In this document: positions 55,937-64,000 of the stretch, piece after piece
How the letters are laid out: the number at the start of each line of letters is the position of its first letter
Position numbering within the stretch: position 1 is the stretch's first letter
NCBI GenBank assembly: GCA_037176845.1
Contig: JAYKXP010000083.1
Location: 124,001 to 188,000 of the forward strand
From: Paramarasmius palmivorus
Taxonomy: Eukaryota; Basidiomycota; Agaricomycetes; Agaricales; Marasmiaceae
DNA length: 64,000 nt
Direction of reading: 5' to 3'
The notes under the pieces: model-generated
Seen by the model: the letters and a program-made list of their open reading frames with translations, nothing else
Told to the model about the DNA's origin: nothing
Databases searched by the model: none
Program-made: the position numbers and the translations under genes

Positions 55937-56429
55937 GAAACGACGAAACGGCGAAGCAGCTACTCGAACTCGCATGGAACATGCACGTTGAGGCAGGAAG
56001 CACGTTGCTTATGTGATTATGGTCGGAGGGTCCAAAAACATGAGCGCTAATCGATGACTTTGCGCTCAGAGACCATATGATTCGGCTTTTTTTTACACCC
56101 ATATCAATACCATAAGTCGCCTCCTTCACAGAGCTACTATGCTCCTCCGTTTTTACCTTTATTCGGCCGGGTCAGCTTTCTGCGAGGACAACAGAAAAAC
56201 GGAAAATGGCGCGGGTTCTTGGTCTAAAACAGCCAGCGAGATTTTTTTCGAAGCTACGCGAGAGAGAATCGCAGGTGCGGATGTACGGTCCGGAATCGTC
56301 CCAAGGATTTCGATGGGACTTCTTTGTTTACATCCTGCTGTTCATCAAGACGCTAGAGACCTGGATGTGGATCAAACGTGACCAGTGATATCTGAGTTTA
56401 CATTGACAGTAATTTACATGACATGCATC

Positions 56430-58110
56430 GGATTGTAACTGCTGTCTCACCCTGCCGGTGTTCCATCCCGAGCTCAGCTATCTTTCATCGGTGTACACGT
56501 TTACCGGCACTCGTGAATAGACGCTATTGTGTGTTTGTCACAACTCAGGAATCTCTTCCTAAAACGCCAGTTGGAACTTGGCAGCACCTCTAACCGCAGT
56601 ACGTCTTTCAATCACACACAAAAGGTTCTGTTTTCGATCATGTAAACAGCTCACAGCTCTGGTACTACTCTAAATATAGGAGATTGTATCGGATCTTCCG
56701 GGCTGTGATTTGTACACCCAAATTCAAGTGTTGTGGAAAGGATCGCGTGTCCGAATCAATTTGCGGTGTTTCAAATTCTGTGTTGTAGGGACACTGCTGC
56801 GTTCGTGCGGACATGATTCCGATGGACACACGCGTAAAGTGTGCATAGCCTTCATATAGCTTTGAAACCGGGCTTACATCGTCCATTATTCATCAGCACT
56901 GGATGTGTTTATCTCATCGACCAAAACCCCAAGTACCGCTTTGATTTCGGGCAGGTGTGTGCTCCGAGTCACTTGGATTTGTCAAAGCAGGGTCTCGTGT
57001 AGCCTTTTCTTTCTTTCGTGCCCTGTGTTCCTGGCGGCCACAAACTATTGCCGGCATCGTTTAGACGCGTTGCGGCGTTTTGGCCTTGCCAAAATGGATT
57101 ATTCGCTTCCATTAACGAAAGAAGCATTTTTGAGGAACAAAAACCTGATGGCAGCCTCTCAGGCTTGTCATCAGATCGGATATGAATCGCCGGTGTTGAC
57201 AGAAAAGCTATGATCCTCTGTTATCCGAGTTTCAAAGTATCATTTCATATACCTTGCCCAGCTGGCTTGTAAAGTCCCATGCACACCTCCTACATCCCTC
57301 ATCTCTGCAAGTAAAGCCTTCGCCCACTCTTGCTCATGTTTGCCATTTGATATTCACATCACAATTCCGGTAAGGGGAATTACTTGTTGACAACGACTGG
57401 GACTTTCTTATAGGCATCCAAAAAGTCGAATACAGCAAGAACGAGGAACCAAAGCACGCACTCTCACAGCTGGAATACCCCTGAACATCTCTGCTACCAC
57501 ATGCTTCTTCTACATACGAAGCCTCGAGGCCGAAAGGTTGGATTAGGTTGTGCTCGAGAACTGTAGTATGAGGGATGTGGGTAAGAGAGACATGGACTCA
57601 CAAGCACAGGTATGTCCAAATGGATGTTCCGCGTTATTCTCCTTGTTTAACGCATCCTATCTTTACCGTATAGCCCGGGAAAAGTGTTGCAAGAGGAGGT
57701 GACTGATGTCCGTATGGAATACAACTCAATGAATATTGGCGAAGCGTCGCCGTTTCCGATCAGCTCGTTCTCTACCTCACTTTGCCAGGATTCAATGATG
57801 ACAGGGCGTTTTACGTGCTTTAAGAGCCCCTGAGTATTTCGGAGGTAGAACTACGCCGTTTGAGGCACGGAAAAAGTATCTCTGCTTCCCAAACACAGCT
57901 TCGAAACGATCCCATCGTAATCTTTCGACCGTCCATCAAGAAGCTGAACATACAGTGCTTGTGGGATGCGATTGACATCCAATGATCCGGCAATACCAAC
58001 ACAAGGCCTCTCACACTTCAATTCGAGAAACGGTCACGATAGCCCGGGGATCAGATCATCGTCATCGTTCACTTAGCGTCGTTTCCGGTGGCTGAATTCT
58101 CCGACTATAT
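56430..58110. repeat. duplicated block S, arm 2 (partner about 21040-22270)
   Basis: Includes a tRNA-Gln-like relic 56519-56590 (acgctattgtgtgtttgtcac ... cttggcagcacct), gtacgtctttcaa, tttgtcaaagcagg and cctggcggccacaaa. The end tccgactatatattcga carries the likely TATA of copy K. Longer than arm 1 through insertions near 57.4-57.6 kb. No conserved coding frame. Confidence 0.6.
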
Positions 58111-58156
58111 ATTCGAGTAGGTGGAAGAGTTCATCCTTTCCCTATATTCTAGAAGC

Positions 58157-58993
58157 ATGGAGGTCTCCTCTATCCCAGTGATCGTTATGATATCTTTCGG
58201 AGTACGTGAAATAGCTCGTTTGAAGACAGTTTCGATGCTCACAGATTGTGACACCATCGAGGTGGATTCCGTTCTCTACGGTGAGCGCTATGCATGTTCG
58301 CCTAACATCCTACTTACTTCCACCTGCCAAGGTGTCTATGTTCTGGCCTTCGGAATCTGTACGTACGTACTGTTGAAGCGAAACGCGCTTGGAGCATCTG
58401 GGAAAGACAGTATATTCGCCAACATTTTGCTCTTCCTTATCGCGTCAACGAGCTTTGCATTGAGCACGTTCAGCGATATTTCTGAACTGCGTGGTAGGTC
58501 AGGCGGTTTCGCACATAAACCAGTCACGACACTCTCACCCTTTTGTTGAAGATACTATCCGCAACTTTCATCTCTTTTAAAGTTTGTCCGTTTTTTCGGC
58601 TTTGGCTCCAGGTAACGTACCAATTCTCGCCCAGCCGTCCACAGCTTAACGAGGATGTCGTTGCACAGCCTTGTGGCAGACACAGTTCTGGTAACTTTCG
58701 CGCTTGGACATCTATAGCGGTAAGTTCCAAACAATGGTGACGAACTTCATTTGATAGCTTTCCAGGGTATCACAACGTCTATTGTCATTGTTCGTGTTAG
58801 CCTCGGTATCGCTTTCAAGGACCTGAGAACTGAGATTATGTCCATCCGAGTTTCAGAGGTAGAGGATGCCCGAGAAACATTTCAAACAGGTCGTGAAGTA
58901 GAGGCGAATGGAGCAGTCATCATCATAGGTCGTGACGTTAGTCCTCACAACCGGGATGCGCTACATCAACAGGCATTTTGGACCAATAGGTAG
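58157..58993 (+). pseudogene. 7TM family pseudogene, copy K (exons 5-7 deleted)
   Basis: Exon 1 58157-58201 (45 nt), exon 2 58262-58280 (19 nt), exon 3 58332-58611 (280 nt, with a TGA at 58547-58549), exon 4 58669-58690 (22 nt, LVADTVL). Immediately after the exon 4 donor (gtaact) the sequence continues with the end of a family exon 8 (cgcgcttggacatctatagcg, then gtaagt at 58720). Last exon 58766-58993 is open (SIVIVRVSLGIAFKDLRTEI, VIIIGRDV). The deletion therefore joined intron 4 to exon 8, removing TM4-TM6. With a nonsense codon as well, this is a clear pseudogene. Confidence 0.8.
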
Positions 58994-60170
58994 TTATTCT
59001 GCTTTGGTTCAGACATCAGATTTGGGTTGCCTTGTATTTAATCAAGACTAGGGTAGGACGAGAAGTAACATCCTTATGAGTGGTCTAGACCATCTCTTCA
59101 GGTTCTCAGTCATCTTTTTCTTGCTCTCGCTGCCAACTCGCTGCTCATACTGTCAGTTATTTTTAGTACTTGAGGTAAAGGGTTGGTAATTGACTGCCCT
59201 CCAGAAATACTTATGATACTGTTTCCCAACGAAGCTGGTAAAATAATGTCCGAAGTCCATGGTCTCATATTTGTTGACTAATTATATCCGAGAACCTTAT
59301 CTAAGGTTCTTTGATGTCCCCGGAATGTATTATATCGACTTATCGCCCCCAGCATACCAATACGCACGACCTCATGCGCTGGCGTAGGCTGCAACAAGGC
59401 GGCCAGCCCGGACGTTTCAGGTCTTTGTGCAGACTCAGTATGGGGTCCCTGACTGATTGTCGCGAGTGAAGGGATTCCTAATAGTCCAGCTTAAGAAATC
59501 ATTACGCTATGTACATTCCCGACACAATAAGATATGTCACGAGTAGGGCATGCCAGCTGAATAGTCTTTCAGAGGCTTTATATGAACTGACAATCATCTA
59601 GTCGTATTCTCGAGAATTTGCTCATGCAACCTAGGGCAATCTGACTAACAACACGTACACCCGCTTTATTTCCGTTACGCCCATTTCCTCTTCGATATCT
59701 CTGTGGACGCAACACCTTGTAGTCTCATTGCTGTCGTGAAACGACTGGCACAGGAATTGGAAAATCGTCGTCGGAGTACATGTGAGCTCGGATAACAAGC
59801 CCAAGGTATTGGGAACGTGGACCACTAACGGCGCTGATGTTATTGTACAGCGCGCATCAACCTAGGAGATGCTCTTGCTTCGGTATGTATTCTGTATACC
59901 GTATGACGTGGATCAATATTGATTAATGCATGTTATGCTCTTAGGTACAGGCTCAATTGACACACTGCTTAATGAAGTGGCCTTCCTTTTACAATTGGCA
60001 CGAGAGTCTCTAACTTGGTACTTACCGTCCACCGGATGTCATAAGTTGCCAGGGAGGTATACACCACCTGAAACAGAGGTTACAAATTCAAGGCCACGAG
60101 GATAGTGAAAAACCTTTAAGGCCTTCAGTACAGAGACTAGACTAGCATTTTCAAAACCCCCGGAATTAAC
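58994..60170. other. gene-poor spacer
   Basis: No gene or repeat recognised. A minus-strand open stretch 59825-59631 has no features. The last 200 bases probably contain the promoter of the Zn2Cys6 gene. Confidence 0.35.
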
Positions 60171-60872
60171 ATGGAACCGAAGACTCGACCAAGGAGTGGC
60201 CCTCGGGTAGTCAGAGCATGCACCAACTGTCGCCGTCAAAAAGCGAAGTGCAAGCCTCTAACTCGACGAGGACCTACATGCGACATGACGACCTGCGAGA
60301 GATGCCACTTGAACGGATTTCAATGTGAATATCTCCCAGTCGGTCAAAGCTCTCAGTCAGCACCACAGACAACACCACAAATCATTCCGCCTCCACCTCC
60401 ACTCACATCATTGGGATTGTCTCCGATTATGCAACATGATCACCACCGCGTCAATATTCAGCATCCCAACAGTGCAGCATACCATTATTATGCCACACAG
60501 TCCTCTGATATCCCTTCTGGAGGATTTCAGAACGATCCTTCACCCCTTAGCACAGCTCACCATTGCGGTCAATCATACTATGTTCTTCCTGGGCACCAGT
60601 CTGAACGGTCGCTCACGACTAATGTAACACAGTATGAAAATATTCATGCTTTACACGACGCCCACGGACAGGTCCCGTCCCTAGGATCATCGAGCAACGA
60701 AAGCACGAAAATTTCTTCGTTGTCAGAGCACCAAATAATCGGGACAAGTTATTCTCAAACTGAGTTCGTGATGTTTGCATTAAGGTACATGGATCATATT
60801 ACTGAATATTCAATACTAGGAATCTTTCTGGATGATTTGGACAGCCTTGCTTCTGCGGTTGCCACTAAGTAG
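60171..60872 (+). CDS. Zn2Cys6 fungal-type transcription factor, 233 aa
   Basis: Single open exon from ATG 60171. Residues 10-56 hold GPRVVRACTNCRRQKAKC followed by TTCERCHLNGFQCEYLP. The cysteines at 17, 20, 27, 42, 45 and 52 give CX2CX6CX14CX2CX6C, the binuclear zinc cluster of Gal4-type DNA-binding proteins, with an additional Cys37 in a long inter-zinc loop. The rest is a Pro/Gln/Ser/His-rich region (PPPPPLTSLGL, HHYYATQSSD) with no visible fungal-specific regulatory domain. It ends in a hydrophobic/acidic segment (YSILGIFLDDLDSLASAVATK) before TAG. Basidiomycetes have many such short regulators, so this may be complete; a lost downstream exon is the alternative. Nuclear location expected; targets unknown. 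Confidence 0.85.
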   Translation: MEPKTRPRSGPRVVRACTNCRRQKAKCKPLTRRGPTCDMTTCERCHLNGFQCEYLPVGQSSQSAPQTTPQIIPPPPPLTSLGLSPIMQHDHHRVNIQHPNSAAYHYYATQSSDIPSGGFQNDPSPLSTAHHCGQSYYVLPGHQSERSLTTNVTQYENIHALHDAHGQVPSLGSSSNESTKISSLSEHQIIGTSYSQTEFVMFALRYMDHITEYSILGIFLDDLDSLASAVATK

Positions 60873-62737
60873 AGATCTACGTCATGTGATTCGTCTCAAA
60901 CCTTTCATGATGCCGATATCGATACCTATTTATATCTCCGACTCGAGTACCTGATGCCCATAACTTCCTGTACCTCTCCGATCATACAAAGAAACTGTAC
61001 TGGTCAACAGCGTGATTACAACGGTCTGTTGGGCGCTTGTACAAGAGACGACAAAGACCAAACCATTAAATGTTCGTCACATGCGCGGCATGGTAGAGTT
61101 TGTAGCTTCCGGTGAATTCGCCGCTTCCCTGGAGCGGGGAAGTGGGAATGGGAACCTGATCGGAATATGATGATCATAAACGTGTTCTACCCTGGGCTGT
61201 TCAGTGGTTCATATTCGGCTGCTTCACCCAAAAGCATCGGCAATCTCAAAGAGCTAGAACAAAGACCATAAATTTCTCTGCAGAGAGGAAGCCACCGTGC
61301 TTCGTGGAGCGTACCATAGGTGCTTGCCTTGGAAGGCGAGGGAATTGCGTTGAGCCGACCTGATTTCAGTAAGGAACGGACCTCTGAAGCCGTTCAATCA
61401 GTTCAATCAATCAACCACTTACATACGCCCGGGTAATGCAGTTGCTGTAAGATTGTGTGTGGTGAAGGCTTGCCCAACAGGAAATTCTATTCAGACAACA
61501 CTGACAGTCATCGTAAGCAAGACGGCCGTACCACGCAAAACTGAAGCACGTCGATCTCAAACGTTGTTCGCACGTTCGATCGGCATGGGGATTGAGGCAG
61601 ATGCATAAAGCTACATCAGCGCTGAAATGTAGGCTTGCGAGAAACATGTTCACGTGGGAAGTACAGAAATCACTCAATATTGTATTGACCCGAAAGAGAA
61701 AAACATGCCGAGAAAGACAATCTGAGGCTCATGCCTGAGCCGCTCAGAGAACTCGTGCAGCTCTTCAGGCTTGGGATTGGGTGAGCCTTCCACCTTTCAG
61801 CCTCGAGTCATCGCTTGTTCGCATCATAAAACCAAGGCCGGGAGTATCCCCGATATTGGTGCCGAAACGAACGATTGCATTGTGAAAGAAAAGCTGTGAT
61901 GACAGCGGCAAAAGCGTCGTGAAATCGCGGTGGGTGACGTGATAGCACGGAATTGCGATTGACACATACTCTTAGAAACTTATACAACGCTGAATGAATT
62001 AAACATCTTTCCGACTGCATTGAGAGTCAACCAATTCCGTAGGTAGAGCTTCGGAGGCGGGAAACTATGTCTGAAACGAAGGAGCGTGGAGACCTTTGAC
62101 TGTTGATCGGGAGCATTGATGCACGGAAAAGTTGAAACAACAGACGATTGTGTTTGACTAAAATGTCGACTATTATAGTGAATACTTCAACATACCGTTC
62201 ACGGTTGGGCCACGCAGATGTAGGCTGTATTGTCCTGTAGGACGTGGATCCAAAATAAAGAGCGCAAGACAGATCACGGATCGTGCCTGGCATTGCTGAA
62301 TCTTGGTATATCTGAAGAAAAAGATCTATAACGTATAGCAGTTCATATACAGGGATGTAAGTCACTGTAATGAGCAGGATGGTAAGACTCAGATGCCTGG
62401 TAAGGGCTCATACACGTTTTGACACACTTGTAGACGAAACTCGAGAATTTGATTCTCCGAGGACGCCCTAGATGAGGCATACTTATCGAGAGTGTCCTGT
62501 ATCCAGAGTAGAGCAAGTACAGTGATGAATTCTGACCAGTATACTGTTTTTCGTCTTTAGTGTTGTCGATAAGTACGGTAGTTGGAAGTTCTTGGTATTT
62601 AGATCATCGGTTGCGCGATAGCAGTCAATATAGGTCAGAGCATATAGCGGCAAAATGCTGAGCTCGCCATTGATGCAATTACTCTAAATCGGGTAAAGGA
62701 CAGACTGAGAGAGTGACGAACGTAACTGCAGAGATTG
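60873..62737. other. gene-poor region right of the Zn2Cys6 gene
   Basis: Open stretches on the minus strand (61677-61411, 62365-62027) show no recognisable domain, splice chain or duplicate in the window. Nothing else supported. Confidence 0.35.
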
Positions 62738-63116
62738 CCACGTGTTCGATTCAGGCACTACAATGATGACGCGAGCGCGGCGAGTGTTTTTTTGACGACG
62801 TTCATGCTCTCTGCTCGATGGCATCCCAGGATTCTGATAACGGGCGTCAAGAGCGTAGCAGAGAGATTAAGATGGCGCCAAGGTGAGTTCCTCCTCGCTG
62901 CAACTACATCCTCTGGCCGCTTTAATGAAGTCTTTTAGGATGCAGACAGGCCAATTTTCTGCTCAGAGTCGTCTTGTAGACTTTTTTGACCACCTCTCCT
63001 TACCAACTTCGACTAAAATCATCAGTGGATCGTTGGTATGGGCAGAAGAGGAAGATCCGGGAAAGAACATCGAATGGAAGATGCGAGGCCAAAGGATTGT
63101 TCTTGGTTTCTTGTAG
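62738..63116 (+). pseudogene. P-family locus 11
   Basis: CCACGTG 62738-62744 and GATGACGCGAGCG 62765-62777 (one change from the usual module). An exon-like frame ends VAERLRWRQ at gtgagttcc (62882), then an intron-like stretch to cttttag (62938) and an open tail QTGQFSAQSRLVDFFDHLSL ... RIVLGFL to 63116. The tail overlaps the possible F-box sequence on the other strand, so only one of the two is likely to be real coding. Confidence 0.38.
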
Positions 63117-63368
63117 GGATATCCTAGTTGCTGCTATTGATCTGTTCAGTATTTGTTGACGTGGGAGCTTTGGTGCAGTGAGATCGGTTAATAGCGACCT
63201 AAACAGCTTATGATTGTCGAAACCACCAAGCGGTTTATCGACGATGAAGGACGTAAAGAAAGAAGCGCTAGTGATCCGTGCGCAAACACTTAAGATCACA
63301 TGTGCGGTCGGAGTTTGAAAGTTGCTCGTTGTCGTCAATGAGCAGCAAACACGCAGCAATTTTCTCAC
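63000..63368 (-). CDS. possible F-box protein fragment
   Basis: 122 open codons on the minus strand without an ATG at the start, so probably an internal exon or relic. Near the C-terminal end it reads NNPLASHLPFDVLSRIFLFCP, matching the F-box core pattern (LP.[ED][IV]L..IF..C) that in Agaricomycete F-box proteins follows a helical N-terminal stretch. If real, it would be a substrate adaptor for an SCF ubiquitin ligase. It is short, overlaps P locus 11, and no partner exon was found. Confidence 0.35.
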   Translation of the reverse strand: MRKLLRVCCSLTTTSNFQTPTAHVILSVCARITSASFFTSFIVDKPLGGFDNHKLFRSLLTDLTAPKLPRQQILNRSIAATRISLQETKNNPLASHLPFDVLSRIFLFCPYQRSTDDFSRSW

Positions 63369-64000
63369 CCTTCCCAGTTGTCTATTCTCTCGAGAACAAG
63401 GCTATTGTTCGCCATGAAACTTCAGTCTTGTGTATGGATGGTAATGTATCTTGTAATCCCTCCGTCCTAACCTAATCCAACTAATCAGTTCGTTTAGATC
63501 TCGAAGAGCAGATGCCAGCCCGACGCTATGGCAGCTCTAAAAGTCACCTCTGCCGTCTAATCCCTATTAGACTGCTCCCATCACACATTGGATTACCAGT
63601 ATTCGGTTTTAGCCTTCAGTTCCAGCCACCATCGACGATCACATCCCTATCGCTGCGCATTGCTATGGTCACACCTTTATGCTCCTCCCCGTCTGCCTGA
63701 TCACCTTTAAACACCCGGCCTTAAACGTCTGAAGAGGGACTTCAACGAAGGTGGCATCCATCTGCGTAGGAGTGGGCTTAGGAAGGAGCTTACCGATATC
63801 GGTGGGGGTTATTTATCTATACGGTATACTTTCTTTGCTGAACTGATAGGGCTACCCTTTGTAGCAATATAGACTTTCTGCCTCCCTTTCTCACCTCAAG
63901 CTCAACTCTTCCACGCGTCGATCCTCCCGCTGCACCGTCCGGTCTTTCATACACGAACATTACTGGTACCACGGCAATACACTAACGTCATTCTCGACGC
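63369..64000. other. right edge, no supported feature
   Basis: Contains an open stretch (63512-63700) without recognisable motifs and a purine-rich segment near 63730-63800. The window may end inside the 5' region of a further gene. Confidence 0.3.

Noticed and set aside
33..63700. CRISPR arrays, rRNA genes, bacterial-type operons and riboswitches
   Set aside because: No regularly spaced direct repeats and no rRNA-like sequence; the intron-rich gene structure is eukaryotic.
1..64000. Repeat-induced point mutation as the cause of decay
   Set aside because: Differences between duplicated blocks include transversions and many indels, without an obvious excess of C-to-T changes by eye; a proper dinucleotide index was not computed.

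Overview
The window looks like a basidiomycete nuclear genome, probably Agaricomycetes. The evidence is protein genes split by many introns of about 45-60 nt with GT(A/G)NGT...YAG borders, intron-containing tRNA genes, a short Zn2Cys6 transcription factor with a basidiomycete-like cysteine cluster, and a local expansion of seven-transmembrane (7TM) proteins of a type I associate with mushroom genomes. The species is not recognisable from sequence alone.

The most coherent content is a dispersed family of GPCR-like 7TM genes, spliced here by hand. Each has nine small exons, including invariant 19-nt and 22-nt microexons. Six complete open copies start at 4143 (shortened tail), 9699, 12256, 28815, 37836 and 42403 (+), and a seventh runs 24078-22693 (-) with one extra intron. 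One more is cut by the left window edge (33-861). A copy at 55126-53743 (-) has a one-base frameshift, one at 58157-58993 has lost exons 5-7, and orphan pieces lie at 1258-1479 and 55836-55936. Most copies share a C-terminal tail ending in a VIVIGRDIESGQ-like motif.

Between these genes lies a much-duplicated, decaying background: (i) tRNA-Lys genes and relics on the minus strand (about 2.9, 6.6, 19.5, 32.2, 46.4, 47.1 kb); (ii) immediately beside most of them, a CACGTGG box plus GATGACGCAAGCG module leading into a degenerate intron-containing locus family, called the P family here, product unknown; (iii) tRNA-Gln(CUG) genes (8.3, 48.4 kb) and many tRNA-Gln-like relics, often at the far end of a P locus; (iv) other duplicated blocks (11.6/27.7/34.8 kb; 16.4/25.8 kb; 21.0/56.4 kb; 5.9/8.6 kb inverted; 13.9/51.4 kb). 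A larger segmental duplication pairs about 16.9-20.0 kb with 43.9-47.6 kb and carries two intact copies of a small five-exon gene (17497-18359 and 44414-45271, minus) whose product has a repeated CPEL...AVAEDRLK motif.

Mobile DNA: a 1.9-kb element with ~300-bp terminal inverted repeats (39912-41840), whose ends carry iterated CCCCGGTAATAA motifs, and two 150-bp TG...CA elements with 4-bp target duplications (25546-25695, 30271-30420) that look like solo LTRs of a very small LTR retrotransposon.

Other single genes: a four-exon hypothetical gene (14534-15989), a Zn2Cys6 regulator (60171-60872), a possible F-box fragment near the right end (minus strand) and a tentative three-exon gene at 53533-52971 (minus). 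Large stretches hold only decayed duplicates.
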